A stretch of 64,000 bases of DNA from Algoriphagus marincola DSM 16067 (GTDB lineage: Bacteria; Bacteroidota; Bacteroidia; Cytophagales; Cyclobacteriaceae). The stretch lies in NCBI RefSeq assembly GCF_000429405.1, contig NZ_AUBU01000001.1, positions 195,321 to 259,320 of the forward strand. The letters are read 5' to 3'. Positions 34,827 to 42,577 of this stretch are shown here, piece by piece (the first letter of the stretch is position 1; every line of letters starts with the position of its first letter). A model generated the notes under the pieces. That model saw only the letters and a list, made by a program, of their open reading frames with translations. It ran no database searches and was not told the DNA's origin. The position numbers and the translations under genes are program-made.

Positions 34827-35927
34827 TCAATCAAAATAAACAGTCTGCCCCTTCTCAGCACTTTCCTTTGCTGCTTCCAAGATTTCCATGACCAAGAGAT
34901 TATTTTCTAGGGAATAAAGATCAAAGTTCGGCAAATCTAGCTCTCCTCTGACCACAGCTTTGAGCATCAGGAATGGATCGGGGTAGGGAGGTGGGAGCTC
35001 GGGAAGATTAAAAACCTGCTCCTGAAATCCATCATAGCCTTTTGCTAATCGAGTCCGGAGTTGGTTTCGATTGTCTGCATAAATCACTCCTTTTTCAGCA
35101 TGGATTTCCATGTCTTTTCTGCCAATGGGCCAGTTCCAAGAAGCTTGGATAATCAATTGCTTGTCAGGGTAATTGACGATGATGGTAGCATCATCCTCTA
35201 CCTTGGGATTATTTTCAGGTTGAAGCTGCTGAGTGATGGCCGTCACTGAGATGGGCCGTTCACCTTCAGTGAGCCAAGTCATCAGATTGGCTCCGTAGCA
35301 ACCAAAATCCATCAAGGCGCCTCCTCCATTCAACTTGGGGTCGGTTAACCATTCCAAAAATTCTGGGCCCACACCAATCTTTTTTGGTCCTCGGTGACCA
35401 TCTCTGACAATTATTTTTACTGCTTTGCCAAATTCTCCTGACTCCAAAATCTCTTTGGCTCGATGGTTAGTAGGATACCAACTCGTCTCGTAATTTGTCA
35501 ACAGGTGAATCCCATGTTTTATTGCCAAGGCTTCCATTTCGCGGACATGAGGCAAACTAACTGCAAGGGGTTTTTCGACCATGACGTGGATTCCTCTTGG
35601 AGCTGCCTCTTGGACAATTTTCAGGTGATCGAAGGTGTTTCCAAATGCGGCGATTGCTTCAGGTTTAGTCTTCTCAAGCATTTCTGCCAAGTCATCATAG
35701 ACCAAGCTCATGGAGAAACCGAACTGATTGGCATATTTTTCAGCAAGCTTTCGGTTACTTTCTGCGATACCTACAATTTCATAATCGCCTCGATCCATAG
35801 AAGATAGAACCCAGCCTACATGTCCGTGGCTCAGGCCTCCTACCGCCAGTCGAAGTTTTTCAGTTTGTGCCAATGCGATAATGTGCATTCCAAAAAGGAG
35901 AAGGCAAATGATGAGCTTTTTAGTCAC
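34827..35927 (-). CDS. secreted Gfo/Idh/MocA-family oxidoreductase
   Basis: 366 aa with a Sec-type signal peptide (to IIALAQ, about 21), not a Tat signal. Rossmann part: KLRLAVGGLSHGHVGWVLSSM, IVGIAESNRKLAEKYA, and the EKP motif in GIHVMVEKPLAVSLPH; C-terminal part with LNGGGALMDFGCYGANLMTWL. The glycine motif is GGLSHGHVG, a variant of GxGxxG, so cofactor binding should be checked. Export by Sec of a cofactor-dependent enzyme is unusual. It starts 6 bases after the membrane-protein gene at 35934 and is probably in one operon with it. Confidence 0.88.
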   Translation of the reverse strand: MTKKLIICLLLFGMHIIALAQTEKLRLAVGGLSHGHVGWVLSSMDRGDYEIVGIAESNRKLAEKYANQFGFSMSLVYDDLAEMLEKTKPEAIAAFGNTFDHLKIVQEAAPRGIHVMVEKPLAVSLPHVREMEALAIKHGIHLLTNYETSWYPTNHRAKEILESGEFGKAVKIIVRDGHRGPKKIGVGPEFLEWLTDPKLNGGGALMDFGCYGANLMTWLTEGERPISVTAITQQLQPENNPKVEDDATIIVNYPDKQLIIQASWNWPIGRKDMEIHAEKGVIYADNRNQLRTRLAKGYDGFQEQVFNLPELPPPYPDPFLMLKAVVRGELDLPNFDLYSLENNLLVMEILEAAKESAEKGQTVYFD

Positions 35928-35933
35928 GGGTTT

Positions 35934-37010
35934 CTAGTTATAAGTATATCTAATGGAATCAATCTGTAAGCGGAGCCAAGTCCAATCCCTTTCAGGGAGT
36001 TTCCAAGTTGCATTCATTGTGCTTGGGATCCGAATACCCTCAAAATCTCGGTATTCTTCCACTTTCAAAATCCAGGGGAATCGTTTCGAATCTTCTTTGT
36101 TTTCATAAAATCGCAAAGCTTCGAATCGAACAAAATCACCACCATCATTGAAATGAAATGTTCCGCTTCCCGAAGTTTGATTTATTTTCAAAGTAGCTTC
36201 TGCCGTATATTTATCTAGTTCTTTCCAACTGATACCGGGATGAAGAGCCAAGCTAGGCATCCAAACAAGTTCGCCTAAAAACCGCTGTAGGCTTCCCTCA
36301 TTGATTTTATCTCCGCTCTCGTCCACAATCGGGATAGCTGCTCCAATACGAATAAGCATTTCACCTATTCCATCTTTGAATTGATCTCTACCAAAAATCT
36401 TAAAACCCGGAATCATATCCATCTCTACTTGCCAGTGGAAACCAAGCGGATCCAAACTGCTCACTTGAAAAGCTTGGGCTTCTTTCCAATCCTTTTGAGC
36501 CGGTTTCATTTTCATCTGGGCAGTTTGATGGATTTCAGCAGAGATCATGGGACTTTCCATGCGGTATCCTGATGCTTTCAACCATTTTTGGATAGCAAGA
36601 GGTAGTTCTTCTGTTTTTCTCAGATCAGGAATACTTCCCGATTCCTTAAATACAGCTTTTTCTGAGGTGATTTTTTTCTCCCAATTAGCCTGATAGATCA
36701 TTTGTATTGCTACAAATAGGAGAATCAAATTGGCGATACTACCGAATTTTGCATCCTGCCAAACTGTGAAAATCAGAACCTGCGAAAGGACAACAGCTGC
36801 GAGACCAAGGTAGCCAGCTAATGGTTTCTCCAGGAAAGCAGCTAGGGCAAAGGCTAAGAACAGCAAAGCCCCAATTAGCCAAAAAACGCCTTGAGTTGTA
36901 GAAATAGGCTGGGTGAGCTGTTGGATTTCAGCCAATTTGAATGCCTTGAGAAAACCCATCAAATGGATTAAGCCATGCAGGCAAGCAAAAAAAAGTAAGG
37001 CCGTTTTCAT
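35934..37010 (-). CDS. membrane protein with DUF6544/DUF6920-like domain
   Basis: 358 aa. Four hydrophobic helices at the N-terminus (about 1-20, 38-60, 66-86, 92-110). The soluble part from about 125 has the pattern LPLAIQKWLKASGY...QTAQMKMKPAQKDWKEAQAFQVSSLDPLGFHWQVEMDMIPGF, then FLGELVWMPSLALHPGISWKELD, which resembles the DUF6544/DUF6920 family of unknown function. A candidate -7 element (minus-strand TAATTTTG) lies at 37090-37097. It is followed 6 bases later by a Gfo/Idh oxidoreductase gene. Confidence 0.65.
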   Translation of the reverse strand: MKTALLFFACLHGLIHLMGFLKAFKLAEIQQLTQPISTTQGVFWLIGALLFLAFALAAFLEKPLAGYLGLAAVVLSQVLIFTVWQDAKFGSIANLILLFVAIQMIYQANWEKKITSEKAVFKESGSIPDLRKTEELPLAIQKWLKASGYRMESPMISAEIHQTAQMKMKPAQKDWKEAQAFQVSSLDPLGFHWQVEMDMIPGFKIFGRDQFKDGIGEMLIRIGAAIPIVDESGDKINEGSLQRFLGELVWMPSLALHPGISWKELDKYTAEATLKINQTSGSGTFHFNDGGDFVRFEALRFYENKEDSKRFPWILKVEEYRDFEGIRIPSTMNATWKLPERDWTWLRLQIDSIRYTYN

Positions 37011-37156
37011 TTTTTTATGATTTGTGCTTGAGCTTCCTCCAATTTTGTAATTTTCTATCCATAATCAAATTTTGCGTAGCTTACTTCACCAAAATTATCC
37101 TCCTGAATCTGATGAAATCGACACGATTAAAATAATCAATAAATAGGCAGGTAATT

Positions 37157-37201
37157 ACCCCGATTTGTCGGGGTCAATCGTCATCCCGAAGGCTTTCGGG
37201 A
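37157..37201. repeat. two adjacent hairpin units
   Basis: ACCCCGATTTGTCGGGGT (37157-37174) and TCCCGAAGGCTTTCGGGA (37184-37201), perfect or near-perfect hairpins of the CCCGA...TCGGG family that also appears at 397, 24970 and 34737. Confidence 0.7.
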
Positions 37202-37233
37202 CCATCAGACCATAGAAAATCAAAAATAAACTG

Positions 37234-38868
37234 ATGAAAAATATCCCTTTCAAACTCTTGTCCTTGGGGCTGTTATTTGCAGCCTGTGATTCTCAAGAAA
37301 CCTATCAATTTCAAGTTTCTGATCTAGAGCCTCATATAGATACCTTGTCATCGGATTATTTCGAAGGGCGAATGCCTTTTTCCGAAGGAGAAAAAAAGAC
37401 AGTAGACTATCTCCTGCAGGAGTTTCAAGAAATTGGCCTCGAACCTGGTAATGGAGATTCCTTTATTCAGGATGTTCCCTTGGTATCTATTCTGACTTCG
37501 GCTTCCCCAACAATGGAGATTTCATCAGAAGATCAAAAACTGACCTTGGAAGGGCTGAAAGATTATGTGCTTTGGACTCAGCGGACAGAGTTTGAGGTAG
37601 CCTTTGTGGATGTGGAAATGATTTTCGCAGGCTTTGGTATCGTCGCTCCAGAGTATGGGTGGGATGATTATAAAAACATCGATGTGAAGGATAAAATCGT
37701 CGTCGTCCTGGTCAATGATCCGGGCTTTGGTACAGAAGATCAAGATTTTTTCAAAGGAAATACCATGACCTACTATGGGCGCTGGACCTATAAATACGAA
37801 GAAGCTATTCGTCAGGGAGCTTTGGGTTGCCTGATCGTTCACAATACGATTCCGGCTGGTTATGGCTTCAATGTGATTCAAAATTCATGGAATGCCTCCA
37901 AGCTTTACTTGGATGATCGAGGAAAAGATGACTATAAGTTGGCCTTTGAGGGATGGGTGACCTTGCCTACAGCAAATAAGCTTTTTGAAATGGCTGGATT
38001 AAATGAGCGAGAACTTTTGGCCAAGGCCAGAAAGGCGGATTTTGAAGCGATTCCCATGAATTTGAAAGCTAGTGCAAGTATGGAAGTGGAGGCTACCTAC
38101 AATACATCCAAAAATGTGGTTGCCAAGATTACAGGCTCCACAAGACCCGAGGAATATGTGGTTTACACCGCCCATTGGGATCATTTGGGAATCGGAAAGC
38201 CGGATGAAAAAGGAGATAGCATCTACAATGGAGCTTTGGATAATGCATCTGGTACAGCAGCTCTATTGGCAATTGCCAAAGCTTTTAAGGAAAGTGAGCA
38301 GCCTGAGCGTTCTGTGATTTTCTTGGCTGTAACGGCAGAAGAACAGGGACTTTTGGGTTCGGCTCATTACGCCCAAAACCCGATTTATGACCTAGAAAAG
38401 ACCGTTGCCAATATCAATATGGATGGAATAAACCCTTACGGAAAAATGCGTGACGTTTCTGTCATTGGTGTTGGACAATCCGAAATGGAAGACTTATTGG
38501 ACGTGGAATTGGAAAAGTTGGGGAGGTATTCAGCTCCCGAGCCTAATCCAGTTGCAGGCTACTATTTCCGTTCTGATCATTTCAACTTTGCCAAAGTGGG
38601 TGTGCCAGCACTGTATTTCCACACGGGGATCGATCATGCTGAAAAAGGGAAAGAATATGGAAAAGAGTTGGCTGCCCAGTATACCGCTGAGTACTATCAC
38701 AAGCCTTCGGATGAGTACGATCTTGGAAGATGGAATCTGGACGGAGCGGTAGATGATGTGCAGCTACTCTTCAATATCGGTCAAAACCTTTCTAATAGTA
38801 GCAATTGGCCTAATTGGAAGGCTGGTTCTGAGTTTAAGGCGGTGAGAGATGGGTATATGAAGAAGTGA
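37234..38868 (+). CDS. M28-family zinc aminopeptidase lipoprotein
   Basis: 544 aa. Lipoprotein signal LLFAAC (Cys near 19). Protease-associated insert domain at about 120-230 (GWDDYKNIDVKDKIVVVLVNDPGF, QGALGCLIVHN). The M28 di-zinc core has VVYTAHWDHLGIG (His), YNGALDNASGTAALL (bridging Asp), VTAEEQGLLGSAHYA (Glu base and ligand), NINMDGINPYG (Asp) and a C-terminal His region SDHFNFAKVGVPALYFHTG. It cleaves N-terminal residues from peptides at the cell envelope. It is a lone gene. Confidence 0.93.
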   Translation: MKNIPFKLLSLGLLFAACDSQETYQFQVSDLEPHIDTLSSDYFEGRMPFSEGEKKTVDYLLQEFQEIGLEPGNGDSFIQDVPLVSILTSASPTMEISSEDQKLTLEGLKDYVLWTQRTEFEVAFVDVEMIFAGFGIVAPEYGWDDYKNIDVKDKIVVVLVNDPGFGTEDQDFFKGNTMTYYGRWTYKYEEAIRQGALGCLIVHNTIPAGYGFNVIQNSWNASKLYLDDRGKDDYKLAFEGWVTLPTANKLFEMAGLNERELLAKARKADFEAIPMNLKASASMEVEATYNTSKNVVAKITGSTRPEEYVVYTAHWDHLGIGKPDEKGDSIYNGALDNASGTAALLAIAKAFKESEQPERSVIFLAVTAEEQGLLGSAHYAQNPIYDLEKTVANINMDGINPYGKMRDVSVIGVGQSEMEDLLDVELEKLGRYSAPEPNPVAGYYFRSDHFNFAKVGVPALYFHTGIDHAEKGKEYGKELAAQYTAEYYHKPSDEYDLGRWNLDGAVDDVQLLFNIGQNLSNSSNWPNWKAGSEFKAVRDGYMKK

Positions 38869-38925
38869 TTGGGAAAGGAATAAAGGGCTTGCTTTGAGAA
38901 AAGCGTCACCCTAATTACTTGTATT

Positions 38926-39267
38926 TTATTCTTGCTCCTCTCCTTCGATCAGCTCTATAAGTGCTTTTAACTCTGTGTTTGAAATATTTTCTTTCTCGGC
39001 TTTATCGTAAACTGAAAGTAAGAAAACGGTATTTTTATTAATTTTTACTAATGAAATAACTCTAGCACCACCTGATTTTCCCTTCCCCTTGGATTTGATT
39101 GACATTCGGATTTTAAAACAATTTTTACCTAGAGAAATCCCTTGGATTGGAGTCTCTTGAAGACTCTGGATTAGATCTGAAAAATCTTCCTTTAAGGAAG
39201 CATATTTTTTTGAAAGCTTTTTTAACTCCTTCCTAAAATTCGGAATAGCAACTATTTCATAATTCAT
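38926..39267 (-). CDS. RelE/ParE-family toxin of a type II TA module
   Basis: 113 aa. MNYEIVAIPNFRKELKKLSKKYASLKEDF and the RelE-type strand region GKNCFKIRMSIKSKGKGKSGGARVISLVKINKNTVFLLSVYDKAEKENIS match the RelE/ParE toxin fold, the 'mRNA interferase or gyrase poison' family. The basic GKGKSGGARV loop and YDKAEKE end are characteristic of this subgroup. It overlaps the antitoxin gene by 11 bases, in antitoxin-first order. No catalytic activity can be deduced with certainty. Confidence 0.85.
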   Translation of the reverse strand: MNYEIVAIPNFRKELKKLSKKYASLKEDFSDLIQSLQETPIQGISLGKNCFKIRMSIKSKGKGKSGGARVISLVKINKNTVFLLSVYDKAEKENISNTELKALIELIEGEEQE

Positions 39268-39463
39268 CCAATAGTTCTTTGGCTGAAATTAATTTTGTTT
39301 TACCTTCCTTAACTTGATTGTATTCTTCAATAGATTGCTTCAGGTTGCTGAAAACGTCCGCCTTATACGGGCTTAGGGTTTTGGCTTTTACAAATTTGAA
39401 ATTTTTTAAAAGTTCCAAAATGAAATCCGCTTTTTCGTCTTCGATTTCTAATAATAACTTCAT
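39257..39463 (-). CDS. antitoxin of the RelE/ParE module
   Basis: 68 aa, acidic and helical (MKLLLEIEDEKADFILELLKNF...), the usual size of the small partner. It has no clear DNA-binding ribbon-helix-helix, and the C-terminal part (EEYNQVKEGKTKLISAKELLDEL) would wrap the toxin. It lies directly upstream of, and overlaps, the toxin start. Confidence 0.8.
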   Translation of the reverse strand: MKLLLEIEDEKADFILELLKNFKFVKAKTLSPYKADVFSNLKQSIEEYNQVKEGKTKLISAKELLDEL

Positions 39464-39567
39464 CGTATTAGTTTATAGGTTAGCTTTTTTCCTTTTGATA
39501 AGCTTAATTTAACAAAATCAGGCAAGAAATTAAGTTATTTATCTGATTTAAAATTCAATCCCTCCAA

Positions 39568-39795
39568 TCAACTTTTCGCCAAAAGCAACTGAAACTCCAA
39601 AGGACTACAGGCCTGAAATTCATCTTCAGCCAAATCCTCAAAAATTTCTTCATCGAAGGTCATTTCTGTTTTTTCTACTTTACCGTCAGGATGTAAAATC
39701 AATTCCGTACCGGTATAATCTGAGGGATTGACCATTACCAAAACCTGATAGTCATCAAAAATCCGCTTGAAATACTGTGCTATTGCCTTGCCCAT
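39568..39795 (-). CDS. conserved-looking hypothetical protein
   Basis: 75 aa, acidic (FDEEIFEDLAEDEFQACSPLEFQLLLAKS). No family is recognised. It has its own -7 element just upstream, diverges from the trp operon promoter region, and has clean coding character with no other frame competing. Single Cys; no signal or membrane segment, so probably cytoplasmic. Confidence 0.6.
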   Translation of the reverse strand: MGKAIAQYFKRIFDDYQVLVMVNPSDYTGTELILHPDGKVEKTEMTFDEEIFEDLAEDEFQACSPLEFQLLLAKS

Positions 39796-39817
39796 TGAGT
39801 TCTTTTTAATTTTTTTT

Positions 39818-39825
39818 CAAAATTA
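39818..39825 (-). promoter_or_regulatory. -7 promoter element of the 75-aa gene
   Basis: Minus strand TAATTTTG matches TAnnTTTG, 22 bases before the ATG at 39795. No obvious -33 partner. Confidence 0.45.
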
Positions 39826-39848
39826 AGCCAATATTTTGATGATTGGAT

Positions 39849-39878
39849 TTTGTGAATTGGGATCCCTTCCTAAATTTG
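39849..39878 (+). promoter_or_regulatory. trp operon promoter
   Basis: TTTG (39849-39852), 18-base spacer, TAAATTTG (39871-39878, perfect TAnnTTTG). Transcription would start near 39884, only about five bases before the leader-peptide ATG. Confidence 0.6.
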
Positions 39879-39888
39879 CCGATATCTT

Positions 39889-39966
39889 ATGAAACAAAGC
39901 ACAAACAAATATTGGTGGTGGCATACTGAAACTTTCCCGGGGAAAGCACAGAAAGCCCTTGCCTAA
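39889..39966 (+). CDS. trpL: trp leader peptide
   Basis: 25 codons plus TAA. After MKQSTNK come Tyr-Trp-Trp-Trp-His at residues 8-12, a run of three Trp codons in a 25-residue peptide, the hallmark of a ribosome-stalling tryptophan leader. The peptide ends before the terminator hairpin that precedes trpE. Low charged tRNA-Trp would stall the ribosome on the Trp codons and change RNA folding downstream. Confidence 0.85.
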   Translation: MKQSTNKYWWWHTETFPGKAQKALA

Positions 39967-39991
39967 ATTTGAATGCAAGAAATACATGAAA

Positions 39992-40024
39992 GGCTTACTG
40001 GTTTCCCCCGGTAAGCTTTTTTTT
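39992..40024 (+). terminator. trp attenuator hairpin
   Basis: GGCTTACTGG (39992-40001) pairs with CCGGTAAGCT (40008-40017), followed by eight T residues, 21 bases before trpE. A competing pairing is possible: CCCGGGGAAA (39936-39945) in the leader-peptide coding part is complementary to TTTCCCCCGG (40002-40011) in the terminator and would break it. This fits classical transcription attenuation. Confidence 0.8.
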
Positions 40025-40044
40025 ATGTCAAAAAATAACCACTC

Positions 40045-41457
40045 ATGAACCACGTGAAATTTCCTATTCTGACCACCTACAAAAAGCGATTGGCTGATAC
40101 GATTACCCCGGTGAGTATTTACCTTCAGATTCGGGATCGTTTTGCGAATCCGATTTTGCTGGAAAGCTCCGATTATCATGGCCAGGAAAATAGCTACTCC
40201 TACATTTGCTTAAATCCATTGGCTACCTTTTCCTTCAATGATGGGAAGGTGTCTGAGAAATTGCCGAACGGAGAAGAGCTTAATTACGAGGTGACTGCCA
40301 AAAAGCCTTTAATGGATCATCTGAGGGCTTTTGGAAACAAATTTGACCCAACACCAGACAAGTTCAAGTTTAGTACAAATGGGCTTTTTGGCTATATCCA
40401 GTATGATACGGTGGGCTGGTTTGAGGATATCAAACTGAGTAAAACGCAGCCCAACGAGGTGCCGATGATGCACTATTCCATGTATCAAAACATCATTGTG
40501 GTCGATCATTACAAAAATGAACTTCATCTTTTCGAACACCGAGTAGCCGGAGCTGAAAATCCGGAGTACATGGCCGAAATTGAGCAATTGCTCAATAATA
40601 AAAATATCCCTGCCTATTCCTTCAAGAAAGTCGGGGAGGAAGTTTCCAACTACACGGATGAGGAGTTTCTGAAAATCCTGAATCAAGGAAGAGAGCATTG
40701 TTTTCGAGGTGATGTCTTCCAGATCGTACTTTCCAGAAGGTTTACTACTGAGTTCAAGGGGGATGAGTTCAATGTCTATCGGGCTCTTCGCTCTGTCAAT
40801 CCTTCGCCGTATTTGTTCTATTTCGATTATGGTTCATTTAAGGTTTTTGGAAGCTCTCCAGAGGCACAGATTGTGGTCAAAAATCGAAAAGCAACGATAT
40901 ATCCGATTGCGGGGACTTTCCGTCGAACGGGAAATGACCAAGAGGATGCCGCTCTTGCCCGCAAATTGTATGATGACCCGAAGGAAAATTCAGAGCACGT
41001 GATGTTGGTAGATCTGGCAAGAAATGATCTCTCGCGTTCCTCCGATGTGGTCAATGTAGATGTCTTCAAAGAAATCCAATACTATTCGCACGTCATTCAT
41101 TTAGTGTCAAAAGTGACTGGAGAACTGCCGGAAGGAGCCAATCCCCTGCAACTCGTGGCAGATACCTTCCCAGCCGGGACACTTTCCGGAGCTCCAAAAT
41201 ACCGGGCAATGGAACTCATCGACGGCCTTGAAAATATAAGTCGACAGTTTTATGGAGGCGCGATTGGTTATTTGGGCTTCAACGGGGATTTCAACCATGC
41301 CATTTTGATCCGATCCTTTGTTTCCGAAAACAATCAGCTTCGCTTTCAAGCCGGAGCCGGTGTAGTAGCAAAATCTTCCATTCCCTCCGAATTGCAGGAG
41401 GTTGCGAATAAACTGGAGGCCTTGAGGGTAGCGCTAAGGGCTGCGGAGGAGATTTAG
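40045..41457 (+). CDS. trpE: anthranilate synthase component I
   Basis: 470 aa. N-terminal regulatory domain keeps ILLESSDYHGQEN, the LLES tryptophan-feedback motif (38-41). Chorismate-binding domain: FRGDVFQIVLSRRF, NPSPYLFYFDYGSF, SSPEAQIVVKNRKATIYPIAGTFRRTG, EHVMLVDLARNDLSR, and FPAGTLSGAPKYRAMELIDGLE. With TrpG it makes anthranilate from chorismate and glutamine. It is the first structural gene behind the attenuator. It is separated from trpG by an inserted four-helix-bundle cassette of about 530 bases. Confidence 0.96.
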   Translation: MNHVKFPILTTYKKRLADTITPVSIYLQIRDRFANPILLESSDYHGQENSYSYICLNPLATFSFNDGKVSEKLPNGEELNYEVTAKKPLMDHLRAFGNKFDPTPDKFKFSTNGLFGYIQYDTVGWFEDIKLSKTQPNEVPMMHYSMYQNIIVVDHYKNELHLFEHRVAGAENPEYMAEIEQLLNNKNIPAYSFKKVGEEVSNYTDEEFLKILNQGREHCFRGDVFQIVLSRRFTTEFKGDEFNVYRALRSVNPSPYLFYFDYGSFKVFGSSPEAQIVVKNRKATIYPIAGTFRRTGNDQEDAALARKLYDDPKENSEHVMLVDLARNDLSRSSDVVNVDVFKEIQYYSHVIHLVSKVTGELPEGANPLQLVADTFPAGTLSGAPKYRAMELIDGLENISRQFYGGAIGYLGFNGDFNHAILIRSFVSENNQLRFQAGAGVVAKSSIPSELQEVANKLEALRVALRAAEEI

Positions 41458-41470
41458 GGGGTTTTAGGAG

Positions 41471-41549
41471 TTAAAGGTTGTAAGGTTTGAAAGTTGAAAG
41501 GTTGATTAAGCTTAATTGAAAGATTGAAAGATTTAAAAATTGGAAGATT
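41471..41549 (+). repeat. left arm of the four-helix-bundle cassette
   Basis: Tandem variants of a TTGAAAGATT-type word, including GAAAGTTGAAAGGTTGATT and ATTGAAAGATTGAAAGATT, ending AATTGGAAGATT just before the ATG at 41550. The inverse of these words follows the gene at 41945-41981. Confidence 0.7.
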
Positions 41550-41939
41550 ATGGCGAAATACGAGCGATTTGAGGATTTGCCTATCTGGCAACATGCGTTA
41601 GAAATAGGAGTTAGAATTTATAAACTGGTAGAAACTGAACAACTCTTAAAGGATTATCGAGCTAAAGATCAGCTAATTGGTGCTGCAATTTCGATCTCAA
41701 ACAATATTGCTGAAGGCTTTGAATATAATAGAAACCGTCAATTTATCCGGTATTTAGAAATTGCTAAAGGTTCCGCAGGAGAATTGAGAAGTCAGCTATT
41801 TCTGATGATGAAAGCTGGAAAAATTAACCAAGAAATTTATGATTTTAATTACAAGGACCTGGTCCTCTTTTCTAGTGCTGTTAAAGGCCTAATCAAATAT
41901 TTAAAAGAATTTGAAAAGAATCGAAAAAGGAAAGGATGA
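41550..41939 (+). CDS. S23-type four-helix-bundle protein inside the trp operon
   Basis: 129 aa. FEDLPIWQHALEIGVRIYKLVE, KDQLIGAAISISNNIAEGFEYN, FIRYLEIAKGSAGELRSQLFLMM match the four-helix-bundle family (TIGR02436; ORFs of 23S rRNA intervening sequences, relatives of Avd accessory proteins of diversity-generating retroelements). No enzymatic activity is known; basic surfaces suggest nucleic-acid binding. It lies between trpE and trpG, in the same orientation, and is bounded by inverted repetitive arms (41471-41549, 41945-41981). It has no tryptophan-related role by family, so it is probably an inserted cassette that leaves the operon readable. Confidence 0.9.
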   Translation: MAKYERFEDLPIWQHALEIGVRIYKLVETEQLLKDYRAKDQLIGAAISISNNIAEGFEYNRNRQFIRYLEIAKGSAGELRSQLFLMMKAGKINQEIYDFNYKDLVLFSSAVKGLIKYLKEFEKNRKRKG

Positions 41940-41944
41940 AAAGT

Positions 41945-41981
41945 AATCTTACAATCTTCTAATCTTTCAATTTTCCAATCC
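41945..41981 (-). repeat. right arm of the four-helix-bundle cassette
   Basis: Reverse complement reads TTGGAAAATTGAAAGATT, then AGAAGATTGTAAGATT, i.e. the same words as the left arm in the opposite orientation. A similar stretch without any gene lies at 50773-50809 before hisF. Confidence 0.7.
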
Positions 41982-41986
41982 CAAAA

Positions 41987-42553
41987 ATGAAAATACTAGT
42001 ACTCGACAATTACGACTCCTTTACCTACAATCTGGTGTATATCATCCGACAGCTAGGTTATGGAGATCAAATGGATGTCTTTCGGAATGATAAGATTTCC
42101 TTGGAAGAGGTTGCTCAATACGGTAAAATTCTGCTTTCTCCCGGTCCTGGTATTCCAGAAGAGGCTGGGATCATGCCCGAATTATTGAAAAGGTATTCTT
42201 CTGAAAAGTCTATTCTTGGAGTTTGCCTGGGACATCAGGCGATTGGGGAAGCTTTTGGCGGCGGTTTGATCAATTTGTCTGAAGTCCTACACGGAGTAGC
42301 TTCTCAGGTGAAAGTGGAAAAAGATTTGCTTTTCGAAGGAATCACAGATACTTTTCCTACTGGAAGGTATCACTCTTGGGTCATTGACGAATCCACCCTT
42401 TCGCCAGACCTAGAGGTGATAGCTAGAACTCCGGACCGACAAATCATGGCCGTTCGCCACAAAACTTTTGCCGTCAGAGGAGTTCAGTTTCATCCCGAAA
42501 GTATCCTGACCGAAAATGGAGTCAAAATCATTCAAAACTGGTTGGAATCCTGA
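41987..42553 (+). CDS. trpG: anthranilate synthase component II (glutamine amidotransferase)
   Basis: 188 aa, class I amidotransferase. KILVLDNYDSFTYNLVYIIRQLG; nucleophile Cys80 in ILGVCLGHQAIGEAFGG; HSWV; and the catalytic His-Glu in VQFHPESILTENG. It delivers ammonia from glutamine to TrpE, and could also serve aminodeoxychorismate synthase, as in bacteria with a single copy. Follows the inserted cassette by 47 bases and precedes trpD by 24. Confidence 0.95.
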   Translation: MKILVLDNYDSFTYNLVYIIRQLGYGDQMDVFRNDKISLEEVAQYGKILLSPGPGIPEEAGIMPELLKRYSSEKSILGVCLGHQAIGEAFGGGLINLSEVLHGVASQVKVEKDLLFEGITDTFPTGRYHSWVIDESTLSPDLEVIARTPDRQIMAVRHKTFAVRGVQFHPESILTENGVKIIQNWLES

Positions 42554-42577
42554 TTTCTGCCCAAAATCACCCATAAA

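Noticed and set aside
38926-39463. Novel defence system around the toxin-antitoxin pair
   Set aside because: Only a standard RelE/ParE-type pair is present; neighbours are a peptidase, a small hypothetical and the trp operon.
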